The notes under the pieces: generated by a model
Told to the model about the DNA's origin: nothing
The model's input: the letters and a program-made list of their open reading frames with translations, nothing else
Databases searched by the model: none
Position numbers and translations under genes: made by a program
NCBI RefSeq assembly: GCF_000739895.2
Contig: NZ_BBJS01000054.1
Location: 1-44,690, forward strand
Source: Sphingomonas paucimobilis NBRC 13935
GTDB lineage: Bacteria; Pseudomonadota; Alphaproteobacteria; Sphingomonadales; Sphingomonadaceae
Direction: 5' to 3'
Length of the DNA stretch: 44,690 bases
Shown here: positions 19,344-27,757 of the stretch, in pieces
How the letters are laid out: every line of letters starts with the position of its first letter
How positions within the stretch are numbered: the stretch's first letter is position 1

Positions 19344-20283
19344 CAAGGCTCCCTCTTTCCCGTCCGCTTTGCCGAAGGTCGCGCTCATCGCAGGGCCGAC
19401 CGCCAGCGGCAAGTCCGCATTGGCGCTCGATCTGGCCAAGGCCACTGGCGGCACGATCATCAATGCCGATTCGGCGCAGGTGTATCGCGACCTGTCGATC
19501 CTCACCGCCCGCCCCTCGCCCGAAGAAGTAACACAGGCGCCGCACCGGCTGTTCGGCCATGTCGATGCGGCGGACACCGGTTACTCGGCGGCGCGCTGGG
19601 CGGCGGAAGCACGCGCCGCGATCGAGGACAGCGTGGCGGCGGGGTCGCTGCCGATCCTGGTTGGCGGCACCGGCCTTTATATGCGCACCCTGCTCGACGG
19701 CATCGCGCCGGTGCCCGACATCGACCCGGCGATCCGCGCCGAGGTCCGCGCGCTGCCGGTTGCCGAGGCGCATGCCGCCCTCTCCCGCAAAGATCCGCAG
19801 GCGGCCGCCCGGCTCAACGCCGCCGACACCACCCGTGTCGCCCGCGCTTTGGAGGTGGTTCGCTCGACCGGCCGCCCCCTGCACCAATGGCAGGCGCATA
19901 AAGAAGGCGGGATCGGCGAGCGCATCGCGCTGTCCGCTGTCATCCTCTTGCCCGACCGCGACTGGCTGAACGCGCGGATCGACACGCGCTTCGGCGAGAT
20001 GCTGGACGAAGGACTGGACGAAGCCGCCACACTTCTGGCCCGCCCCGACCTGCCCGCCGACGCCCCGATCCGCCGTGCGATCGGCGTTCCCGAAGCGGCG
20101 GCGCTGCTGGAAGGTCGGATGACCCGCGCCGAGGCCGAGGCCGCCGGGGCGCTCGCCACAAGACGTTACGCCAAAAGGCAATATACCTGGTTCCGCCATC
20201 AGCCGGGCCCCGGCTGGACCGCGATTTCCGACATCGACGCCGATGTGCGCCGCAGCACAATCGAAACATTATTGCGCAATTGA
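19336..20283 (+). CDS. miaA: tRNA dimethylallyltransferase
   Basis: MiaA (315 aa from the GTG at 19336) adds a dimethylallyl group to A37 of tRNAs reading UNN codons. It has the P-loop GPTASGKS at residues 20-27, INADSAQVYRDL, LVGGTGLYMRTLLDG, and the C-terminal TRRYAKRQYTWFRHQ that contacts tRNA and DMAPP. No ATG is available at a sensible place: GTG at 19336 gives near-standard length, and TTG at 19369 would start just before the P-loop strand. Neither has a clear ribosome site. The GTG start overlaps divergent serB by 8 nt. Confidence 0.92.
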   Translation: MNIKAPSFPSALPKVALIAGPTASGKSALALDLAKATGGTIINADSAQVYRDLSILTARPSPEEVTQAPHRLFGHVDAADTGYSAARWAAEARAAIEDSVAAGSLPILVGGTGLYMRTLLDGIAPVPDIDPAIRAEVRALPVAEAHAALSRKDPQAAARLNAADTTRVARALEVVRSTGRPLHQWQAHKEGGIGERIALSAVILLPDRDWLNARIDTRFGEMLDEGLDEAATLLARPDLPADAPIRRAIGVPEAAALLEGRMTRAEAEAAGALATRRYAKRQYTWFRHQPGPGWTAISDIDADVRRSTIETLLRN

Positions 20284-20307
20284 CGGTTGACGCGCACTTT
20301 TTAAACC
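20280..20307 (+). promoter_or_regulatory. Candidate ilvB promoter
   Basis: TTGACG (20280-20285) and TAAACC (20302-20307) are separated by 16 nt, about 60 nt before the ilvB start codon. The -35 matches consensus at 5 of 6 positions and the -10 is weak. I looked for a branched-chain leader peptide in the short leader and found none, unlike the situation upstream of leuA. Confidence 0.35.
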
Positions 20308-20369
20308 GGTAGCCGCGCCTTTCCCGACAAGCCCCGACACAGGGGCACGGACGCAGAAGGACGAAGACG

Positions 20370-22115
20370 ATGACCGAGAAAAGCGGAGCCGATATCCTGG
20401 TCGAGGCGCTGTGCGATCTCGGCGTGGAGGTCGTCTTCGGCTATCCGGGTGGTGCGGTGCTGCCGATCTATGACGCCATGTTCCGGTCGAAGCGCATCCG
20501 CCACATTCTCGTCCGCCACGAACAGGCGGCGACTCATGCGGCGGAAGGCTATGCCCGCTCGACCGGCAAGCCCGGCGTGGTGCTCGTCACCTCCGGCCCC
20601 GGCGCGACCAACGCGGTCACCGGCATCACCGACGCGCTGCTCGATTCGATTCCGATGGTGGTCATCACCGGCCAGGTGCCGACCGCGCTGATCGGCACCG
20701 ACGCGTTCCAGGAAGCCGATACGGTCGGCATCACGCGCCATTGCTCCAAGCATAATTATCTGGTGAAGGACCCCGCGCGTCTGGGCGAGGTGGTGCATGA
20801 GGCGTTCCACATCGCGACCTCGGGCCGCCCCGGCCCGGTCGTGATCGACATCCCGAAGGACGTGCAGGTCGCCACCGCCCGCTATCAGAAGCCCGGTCCG
20901 ATCCGTCACAAGACCTATCGCCCGCAGGTGAAGGCCGACCAAGCCCAAATCGAGCAGCTGGTCGACATGCTGGCGGCCGCCGAACGCCCGATCCTCTATA
21001 CCGGCGGCGGCATCATCAATTCGGGTCCGGCCGCGTCGCAGCTGCTGCGTGAACTGGCCCGCATCACCGGCGCGCCCGTCACCTCGACCCTGATGGGCTT
21101 GGGCGCCTTCCCGGCCAGCGACCCGCAATGGCTGGGCATGCTGGGCATGCACGGCACCTATGAAGCCAATATGGCGATGAACCAGGCCGACCTCGTGGTC
21201 GCGCTGGGCAGCCGCTTCGACGACCGCGTGACCGGACGGCTGGACGCGTTCAGTCCCAACAGCCGCAAGGTCCATGTCGATATCGACCGGTCGAGCGTGA
21301 ACAAGAATGTCCGCGTCGACCTGGCCATCATCGCCGATGTCGGCCACGCGCTGGAGGATGCGGTGCGCATCTGGAAGTCGCGCCAGCATCCCAAGCCCGA
21401 CACCACCGAGTGGCAGCGCCGCATTGCGGGCTGGCGCGCGGTCGGCTGCCTCTCCTTCCCCGAGGCGGGCGACGCGATCATGCCGCAGCGCGCGATCCGT
21501 GCGCTGTACGACGCGACCAAGGCGCGCCAGCCGATCATCACCACCGAGGTGGGCCAGCACCAGATGTGGGCCGCGCAGCATTTCGGCTTCGAAAAGCCCA
21601 ACAAGTGGCTAACGAGTGGTGGCCTCGGCACCATGGGTTACGGCCTGCCCGCCGCGATCGGTGCGCAACTCGGCAATCCGGGGGCGCTGGTGATCGATAT
21701 CGCGGGCGAAGCCTCGATCCAGATGAACATCCAGGAACTGGCGACGGCGACCCAGTACCGCCTGCCGGTCAAGATTTTCATCCTGAACAACGAATATATG
21801 GGCATGGTCCGCCAGTGGCAGGAACTGACCTATGAGAGCCGCTATGCCGAAAGCTATTCGGACTCGCTGCCCGATTTCGTGAAGCTGGGCGAGGCCTATG
21901 GCTGGAAGGGCATATTGATCGAGCATCGCGATCAGCTGGAGGACGGCATCGCCGCGATGCTGGACCATGACGGGCCGGTGATCGTCGACTGCCGCGTCGC
22001 CAAGCTCGCCAATTGCTTCCCGATGATCCCGAGCGGTGCGGCCCATACCGACATGATCCTGCAGGCCAATGAGGTATCGGGCACCATGGACGACGAGGCC
22101 AAGGCGCTCGTCTGA
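20370..22115 (+). CDS. ilvB: Acetolactate synthase large (catalytic) subunit
   Basis: IlvB (581 aa) is the thiamine-diphosphate enzyme that condenses two pyruvates, or pyruvate with 2-oxobutyrate, as the first common step of branched-chain amino acid synthesis. It has the PYR-domain Glu in VRHEQAATHAAEGYAR, the FAD-binding middle domain (LGSRFDDRVTGR) and the PP domain (GGLGTMGYGLPAAIGA, then IAGEASIQMNIQEL and NNEYMGMVRQWQ). In the ThDP/Mg motif the usual GDG reads GEA, so Glu replaces the metal-binding Asp. This may be a lineage trait. It is followed by ilvH 71 nt downstream. Confidence 0.96.
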   Translation: MTEKSGADILVEALCDLGVEVVFGYPGGAVLPIYDAMFRSKRIRHILVRHEQAATHAAEGYARSTGKPGVVLVTSGPGATNAVTGITDALLDSIPMVVITGQVPTALIGTDAFQEADTVGITRHCSKHNYLVKDPARLGEVVHEAFHIATSGRPGPVVIDIPKDVQVATARYQKPGPIRHKTYRPQVKADQAQIEQLVDMLAAAERPILYTGGGIINSGPAASQLLRELARITGAPVTSTLMGLGAFPASDPQWLGMLGMHGTYEANMAMNQADLVVALGSRFDDRVTGRLDAFSPNSRKVHVDIDRSSVNKNVRVDLAIIADVGHALEDAVRIWKSRQHPKPDTTEWQRRIAGWRAVGCLSFPEAGDAIMPQRAIRALYDATKARQPIITTEVGQHQMWAAQHFGFEKPNKWLTSGGLGTMGYGLPAAIGAQLGNPGALVIDIAGEASIQMNIQELATATQYRLPVKIFILNNEYMGMVRQWQELTYESRYAESYSDSLPDFVKLGEAYGWKGILIEHRDQLEDGIAAMLDHDGPVIVDCRVAKLANCFPMIPSGAAHTDMILQANEVSGTMDDEAKALV

Positions 22116-22186
22116 TCCGGCATCAGCCGATAGCCTGAACAGCATGATAGGAAGACTCCGGCTTCGGCCGGGGTGACGGGGTGGAA

Positions 22187-22702
22187 ATGCACATCAAGAC
22201 CGAACAGGTGGAACGCCACACGCTGGCGGTGATCGTCGACAACGAGCCGGGCATCCTCGCCCGGATCGCGGGGCTGTTCACCGCGCGCGGCTATAATATC
22301 GAGAGCCTGACCGTGTCGGAGATCACCGCCGACAAGGCCGTCAGCCGCATCACCATCGTTACCAGCGCCTCGCCGCCGGTGATGGAGCAAATCATCGCCC
22401 AGCTCGACCGGCTGGTCCCCGTCCACAAGGTCACCGACCTGACCGTGCTGGGCGACCATGTCGAGCGCGAGCTGGCGCTGGTGAAGGTGGCCGGGACCGG
22501 CGACCGCCGGATCGAGGCGCTGCGCCTGGCGGAGGTCTACCGCGCCCGCGTGGTCGACGCGACGATCGGCAGCTTCGTGTTCGAAGTCACCGGCACCATC
22601 GCCAAGATCGACAAGTTCGTCGAGTTGATGGGCGAAGTCGGCCTGGTCGAGGTCGCCCGTACCGGCATCGCCGCCATTTCGCGGGGTAAGGACGCGGCCT
22701 GA
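22187..22702 (+). CDS. ilvH: Acetolactate synthase small (regulatory) subunit
   Basis: IlvH/IlvN (171 aa) binds valine and controls IlvB. It has an N-terminal ACT domain (LAVIVDNEPGILARIAGLF, NIESLTVSEI) and a C-terminal ALS_ss domain (ELALVKV, EVTGTIAKIDKFVELM). The ATG at 22187 (MHIKTEQ) is preferred over the in-frame GTG at 22181, because GGGGTGG just upstream serves as ribosome site and homologues begin similarly. The gap from ilvB contains a fragment of the dispersed GGCTTCGGCCGGGGTGAC repeat. ilvC follows 67 nt downstream. Confidence 0.94.
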   Translation: MHIKTEQVERHTLAVIVDNEPGILARIAGLFTARGYNIESLTVSEITADKAVSRITIVTSASPPVMEQIIAQLDRLVPVHKVTDLTVLGDHVERELALVKVAGTGDRRIEALRLAEVYRARVVDATIGSFVFEVTGTIAKIDKFVELMGEVGLVEVARTGIAAISRGKDAA

Positions 22703-22730
22703 ACCCCGCCCCATTTTCAGACTATCATGA

Positions 22731-23789
<1,059 letters not shown>

Positions 23790-23837
23790 TTTTTCGTCTG
23801 GGGGTGGGCTCGGTGAGACTCCGCGGCCCTCCCCTAT

Positions 23838-23959
23838 CCCCTCCCGTTTACGGGAGGGGCATGCCAAGCGGGTGCCGCAAGCGCTTCAGCGAGCCCATGG
23901 TTTGCGGCAAAAGCCCCCCCCTCCGCCCCGAACCTCTCCCCTCCCGCAAGCGGGAGGGG
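23838..23959. repeat. Two CCCCTCCCG palindromes between ilvC and the YceI gene
   Basis: The 304-nt gap holds two near-identical hairpins. The first pairs 23838-23846 with 23851-23859 (loop TTTA). The second pairs 23938-23947 with 23950-23959 around a minimal AA loop. Flanking G/C runs (TGGGGGAGGG) match between copies. These are REP-like units of a kind common in sphingomonads and may protect or end the ilvC transcript. No ORF in this gap has a convincing start or codon pattern; a promoter for the YceI gene is presumably near its 3' side. Confidence 0.7.
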
Positions 23960-24093
23960 CTGGGGGAGGGCAAGGAGCCTCGCAGAGACCATCTCTCCCC
24001 ACTCCAACGGAAACGCATCGTTGCGACCTTGGCCTTTGACGTGCGTTATGCGCACCGACCACAAAGGCCGTGATCCAACAGGGAGTACCACCC

Positions 24094-24696
24094 ATGCGTT
24101 TCGTCGTCCCCGCCGCCCTGGCGCTCGTCTTCGCCGCCCCCGCCATCGCCCAGACCCAGCCCGGCGCCCCCGTCGCCTCGCGCGTCGTCGCGGGCACCTA
24201 TGCGGTCGATCCCGCCCATACCCAGGTCACCTGGTCGCTGAACCATATGGGCTTTTCGGTGCTGGAGGGGCAGTTCGGCGCGTCGGACGGCACGCTGACC
24301 ATCGATCCCGCCCGCCCTCAGGCCGCCAAGGTAGACGTGACCTTCAAGATTGACAATCTGTCGGTCACCGCCGCGCCGTTCGCCAATCACTTGAAGTCGA
24401 AGGACTTCTTCGACGCCGCGACCTATCCGACCGCGCGCTTCGTCTCGACGGGCGTGAAGGTGATGGGGAACAAGGCGGTCATCACCGGCAACCTGACCAT
24501 CAAGGACCAGACCAAGCCGGTGACGCTGAACGCCACCTTCTTCGGTGCTGGCACGAACCCGATGTCGAAGAAGCTGAACATCGGCTTCCGCGCGACTGCC
24601 AAGATCAAGCGTTCGGACTTCGGCGTCGGCGCCTATGTCCCGGTCGTGGGTGACGAGGTCGACCTGACGATCAACGCCGCCTTCACCGCACAGTAA
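24094..24696 (+). CDS. Secreted YceI-family lipocalin-like protein
   Basis: This 200-aa protein has a signal peptide (FVVPAALALVFAAPAIAQ, cleavage near residue 20) and a YceI beta-barrel: YAVDPAHTQVTWSLNHMG, FKIDNLSV, HLKSKDFFDAATYPTARF, GNLTIKDQTKPV and FGVGAYVPVVGDEVDLTI. YceI proteins bind polyisoprenoid or similar lipids in the periplasm; the ligand here is unknown. AGGGAG lies 9 nt before the ATG at 24094. It lies between ilvC and leuA but shows no metabolic link with them. Confidence 0.92.
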   Translation: MRFVVPAALALVFAAPAIAQTQPGAPVASRVVAGTYAVDPAHTQVTWSLNHMGFSVLEGQFGASDGTLTIDPARPQAAKVDVTFKIDNLSVTAAPFANHLKSKDFFDAATYPTARFVSTGVKVMGNKAVITGNLTIKDQTKPVTLNATFFGAGTNPMSKKLNIGFRATAKIKRSDFGVGAYVPVVGDEVDLTINAAFTAQ

Positions 24697-24740
24697 TTGC
24701 GGGCCGCATCCAGAAGACAGGATCGTTGCCAAATCCACCG

Positions 24741-24836
24741 CACCACCCCGGCGAAGGCCGGGGTCCAGTGGCGGAGCAATGCGGATTACCCACGGGCGTC
24801 TCCCCAACTGGATCCCGGCCTTCGCCGGGATGATGT
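24741..24836. repeat. Paired inverted GGCGAAGGCCGGG repeat downstream of the YceI gene
   Basis: Left unit 24741-24771 and right unit 24804-24836 face each other with a ~32-nt spacer, the same arrangement as at 18359-18450. Each core (GGCGAAGGCC or its reverse) is self-complementary. The repeat is probably dispersed through the genome and could end or stabilise the YceI transcript. Confidence 0.75.
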
Positions 24837-24881
24837 TGGACAGAGGTTGCGGGAAACCAATTTCGCCAAGATCGCGACACG

Positions 24882-24923
24882 ACGAGGCCGCTCCTCATGG
24901 GGGCGGCCTCGTTCGTTTGTGCC
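24882..24923 (+). terminator. Terminator-like hairpin upstream of the leuA leader
   Basis: ACGAGGCCGC (24882-24891) pairs perfectly with GCGGCCTCGT (24903-24912), and inner bases can lengthen the stem to 13 bp. It is followed by TCGTTTGTG, a weak T-rich tail. It lies about 185 nt after the YceI stop and 70 nt before the leucine leader. It could terminate the YceI transcript, or be part of the leuA leader if that promoter lies further upstream. Confidence 0.55.
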
Positions 24924-24980
24924 ACCGCCGTCAGGCGCCCGTCATCAATCTCGATATGGACAACGCGGCCCCGACGCGGC

Positions 24981-25043
24981 ATGACCCCGTGCATCATGAT
25001 CGCCGCGCTGCTGCTCCGTTCGCTTCGACTTATCCGCCCTTAG
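24981..25043 (+). CDS. Leucine-rich leader peptide of leuA (candidate attenuator)
   Basis: A 20-codon ORF begins at ATG 24981, with a second in-frame ATG at 24996, and ends at TAG 25041-25043. From 24996 it reads MIAALLLRSLRLIRP, with Leu at 5 of 15 codons (CTG CTG CTC, CTT, CTT) plus Ile codons. It stands 111 nt before the most likely leuA start. The stop codon is buried in the left arm of a 12-bp hairpin. This is the layout of a translation-dependent attenuator, where ribosome stalling at Leu codons changes RNA folding. No good ribosome site is visible before either ATG, and no T-tract follows the hairpin, so the exact mechanism is open. Confidence 0.65.
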   Translation: MTPCIMIAALLLRSLRLIRP

Positions 25044-25084
25044 GGGAGGATCGGCGTGGCCATGCGCGACTTCCCTAAGGGCGG
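25034..25084 (+). promoter_or_regulatory. leuA leader hairpin overlapping the leader-peptide stop
   Basis: CCGCCCTTAGGG (25034-25045) pairs perfectly with CCCTAAGGGCGG (25073-25084). Flanking CTTATC (25029-25034) can extend the pairing to GATAAG (25094-25099) across a bulge. A competing pairing exists: TGGCCAT in the loop (25057-25063) with ATGGCCA (25117-25123), close to the leuA start. The two folds are unlikely to coexist, which fits a switch. No U-run follows the main stem, so control could act on translation rather than on termination. Confidence 0.6.
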
Positions 25085-25154
25085 AATGAACCGATAAGCC
25101 TGTCCCCGCCGCGCCTATGGCCAGATGCGGCCGAGAATGCTGGAAGACCCGATC

Positions 25155-26813
25155 ATGTTGCGCGATCCCTCGACCAAATACCGCCCTTTTCCCACCATCA
25201 CCCTGCCCGACCGGCAATGGCCGAACCGCACGATCACCAAGGCGCCACGCTGGCTGTCGACCGACCTGCGCGACGGCAACCAGGCGCTGATCGATCCGAT
25301 GGACGCGGAAAAGAAGACGCGGATGTTCGACCTGCTGATCAAGGTAGGCCTGAAGGAGATCGAGGTCGGCTTCCCGAGCGCCGGTGCGACCGAGTTCGAC
25401 TTCATCTCCGGCCTGATCCGCGACGACCGCATCCCCGAGGACGTGACGATCCAGGTCCTCACCCAATCGCGCCGCGACCTGATCGAACGCAGCTTCGAGA
25501 GCCTGGACGGCGCGCGCAGTGCGATCGTCCATCTCTACAACGCGGTCAGCCCGGCCTGGCGCAAGATCGTCTTTGGCATGACCCGCGACGAGGTCCGCCA
25601 GATCGCCGTCGAAGGTGTCAAGATCCTGCGCGACGAGGCGGCCAAGCGTCCCAACACCGACTGGTTCTTCGAATATAGCCCCGAGACCTTCTCGACCGCC
25701 GAGCTGGACTTCTCGGTCGAGGTCTGCGCCGCCGTGATGGACGTGCTGAAGCCGACCCCCGACCATCCGCTGATCCTGAACCTGCCCGCCACCGTCGAAT
25801 GTGCGACGCCCAATGTCTATGCCGACCAGATCGAATGGTTCGGCCGCAACATCCCGAACCGCGACTCGGTGGTCATCTCGCTCCACACGCATAACGACCG
25901 GGGCACCGGCGTCGCCGCTGCCGAGCTGGGCGTGATGGCGGGCGCGGACCGGGTCGAGGGTTGTCTGCTCGGCAATGGCGAGCGGACCGGCAATTGCGAT
26001 CTCGTGACCGTCGCGCTCAACATGTACACGCAAGGCGTCGACCCCAAGCTCGACCTGTCGGACATCGACGAGGTGGTGAACACGGTCAATTACTGCACCA
26101 ATCTGCCCGTCCATCCCCGCACGCCCTATGCGGGCGATCTGGTCTTCACCGCCTTTTCGGGCAGCCATCAGGACGCGATCAAGAAGGGCTTCGCCGCGCA
26201 GGCGGCGCGCAACGACGATCTGTGGGAAGTCCCCTATCTGCCCATCGACCCCGCCGATCTCGGCCGCAGCTACGAGGCGGTCATCCGCGTCAATTCGCAG
26301 TCGGGCAAGGGCGGCGTCGCCTGGGTGATCGAGCAGGACAAGGGATTGAAGCTCCCCAAGCGGCTCCAGGCCGATTTCAGCCGCCATGTCCAGGCGCTGG
26401 CCGACGCCACCAGCCGCGAACTCAACGCCGCCGATATCTGGGGCGGGTTCGAGGCGACCTATCTGCCGCGCGAAGGCGACCGATTCGTGCTGCGCGATTA
26501 TGAGGAAAGCGGCTCGGCGGGGCAGCGGACCTTTATCGGCCGCGTGCAAGTGGATGGCGAGGAGCGTTCGATCTCCGGACGCGGCAACGGTCTGATCTCC
26601 AGCGTGATCGCCGCGCTGGCCGACACGACCGGACCGGCGCTGGAAGTCGTTGACTATAACGAACACGCCATCGGCCACGGTGCCGACGCACAGGCCGCCG
26701 CCTATGTCGAGGCGCGGACCCATGACGGGCGGACCGTTTTCGGCGTCGGGCTGGACACCGACATCGCCACCGCCAGCGTTCGGGCGGTGCTCTCCGCCGC
26801 CAACCGGGCCTGA
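25155..26813 (+). CDS. leuA: 2-isopropylmalate synthase
   Basis: LeuA (552 aa) condenses acetyl-CoA with 2-oxoisovalerate, the committed step to leucine. The TIM-barrel has the metal and substrate motif [15 protein letters not shown] and the late [16 protein letters not shown] with [16 protein letters not shown] linker follows, then a C-terminal leucine-binding regulatory domain ([24 protein letters not shown]). The length matches the long (LeuA2/fungal-like) form. ATG 25155 is preceded by GGAAGA; in-frame ATGs at 25125 and 25137 remain possible. The upstream leucine-rich leader suggests control by leucyl-tRNA supply in addition to feedback inhibition. Confidence 0.95.
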   Translation: MLRDPSTKYRPFPTITLPDRQWPNRTITKAPRWLSTDLRDGNQALIDPMDAEKKTRMFDLLIKVGLKEIEVGFPSAGATEFDFISGLIRDDRIPEDVTIQVLTQSRRDLIERSFESLDGARSAIVHLYNAVSPAWRKIVFGMTRDEVRQIAVEGVKILRDEAAKRPNTDWFFEYSPETFSTAELDFSVEVCAAVMDVLKPTPDHPLILNLPATVECATPNVYADQIEWFGRNIPNRDSVVISLHTHNDRGTGVAAAELGVMAGADRVEGCLLGNGERTGNCDLVTVALNMYTQGVDPKLDLSDIDEVVNTVNYCTNLPVHPRTPYAGDLVFTAFSGSHQDAIKKGFAAQAARNDDLWEVPYLPIDPADLGRSYEAVIRVNSQSGKGGVAWVIEQDKGLKLPKRLQADFSRHVQALADATSRELNAADIWGGFEATYLPREGDRFVLRDYEESGSAGQRTFIGRVQVDGEERSISGRGNGLISSVIAALADTTGPALEVVDYNEHAIGHGADAQAAAYVEARTHDGRTVFGVGLDTDIATASVRAVLSAANRA

Positions 26814-26950
26814 TGTACCCGACCGCCGCCTTCCCCGGCTAAGACGGCGATGATGGCGGCGGTCGACCTGTCTTCCACTCATCCCCTGCATGGGGAGGTG
26901 GCAGGCCGCAGGCGTGACGGCGGGGTGTCCCGGCTCATGGTATCCCCATC

Positions 26951-27754
26951 ATGAGCACCGACGCCCCGCCCTCCCCTTGGCTGGCCTTTCTGCCCGAACG
27001 CTATCGCGAGACGCTGCGGGAGCGCGGCGCCTCGCTCACGCTCACCATCCTGGCGCATCTCCTGCTCGCCTGGCTGTTGCTGCACCTCGCGCCCAAGCTG
27101 ATCGAGCAGGACAAATCCTCGTCGCTCAGCACCTTTTCCCTCTCGCCCTCGGACGAGAATGCCGGCGCGCCGGTGCCCAAGACCCGCACCGTGACGCGCA
27201 AGCCCGCCGCCGCCGGCGGATCGAAGGCGCCGGTGGTCGACAAGCAGCCCGACACGCCCACGCCCCCGACCGAGAAGCCCGCCGAAACCACGCCGACCCC
27301 CGCCTGGCAATGGGGCGACAAGTCGCTGTTCGACGCCGGCGACATCGCCGCCATGCCCAAGGGATCGGGCAAGGGCGTGGGATCGAGCGACGGCGACGAT
27401 CGCGGGCAGGATAGCGCATCGGCCTATGGCCCGGGCGAAGGGCCCGGCGGCAAGCGACTCTACAATGCCGAATGGTTCCCACGCCGCCCGACCGATGCCG
27501 AGCTCAACGGCTATCTGCACAGTCCGCCGCCGCCGGGAGGCTGGGCGCTGATCGCGTGCCGGACCATCCCCGGCTACCGGGTCGAGAATTGCCAGATCCT
27601 GGGCGAGTCGCCGGTCGGCTCCGGCCTGGCGCGGGCGATGCGCGAGGCCGCCTGGCAATTCCGCGTCCGGGCGCCGCGCGTCAACGGCAAGGAAATGGTC
27701 GGCGAGTGGGTGCGGATCCGCATCGACTTCACCACCAAGGGTGGCGGTGACTGA
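26951..27754 (+). CDS. TonB-like inner-membrane protein with Pro-rich linker
   Basis: This 267-aa protein has one membrane helix at about residues 29-46 (LTLTILAHLLLAWLLLHL). A Pro/Thr/Lys-rich periplasmic linker follows (about 60-150), then a compact C-terminal domain resembling TonB_C (WALIACRTIPGYRVENCQIL, GSGLARAMREAAWQFRVRAP). The topology fits a TonB-related energy coupler or envelope linker. No exbB or exbD lies beside it, so the assignment to TonB is tentative. It is convergent with the porin gene, with 3 nt between stops. The upstream gap (26814-26950) holds a TCCCC-GGGGA palindrome at 26882-26896 and no gene. Confidence 0.65.
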   Translation: MSTDAPPSPWLAFLPERYRETLRERGASLTLTILAHLLLAWLLLHLAPKLIEQDKSSSLSTFSLSPSDENAGAPVPKTRTVTRKPAAAGGSKAPVVDKQPDTPTPPTEKPAETTPTPAWQWGDKSLFDAGDIAAMPKGSGKGVGSSDGDDRGQDSASAYGPGEGPGGKRLYNAEWFPRRPTDAELNGYLHSPPPPGGWALIACRTIPGYRVENCQILGESPVGSGLARAMREAAWQFRVRAPRVNGKEMVGEWVRIRIDFTTKGGGD

Positions 27755-27757
27755 GCC

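Noticed and set aside
20286..20369. Branched-chain leader peptide before ilvB
   Set aside because: The short leader holds no ORF rich in Ile, Leu or Val codons.
23838..23959. CRISPR-like array because of repeated hairpins
   Set aside because: Only two copies, self-palindromic, no spacer series and no cas genes; REP-type repeats explain them.
24956..25078. Alternative short ORF from ATG 24956 overlapping the leuA leader in another frame
   Set aside because: It lacks repeated regulatory codons and a ribosome site; the Leu-rich frame fits its position before leuA.
24945..26891. Very long open frame on the minus strand opposite leuA (648 codons)
   Set aside because: It is the high-GC antisense shadow of leuA: low-complexity Arg/Gly/Asp-rich protein, no family motif, no ribosome site.
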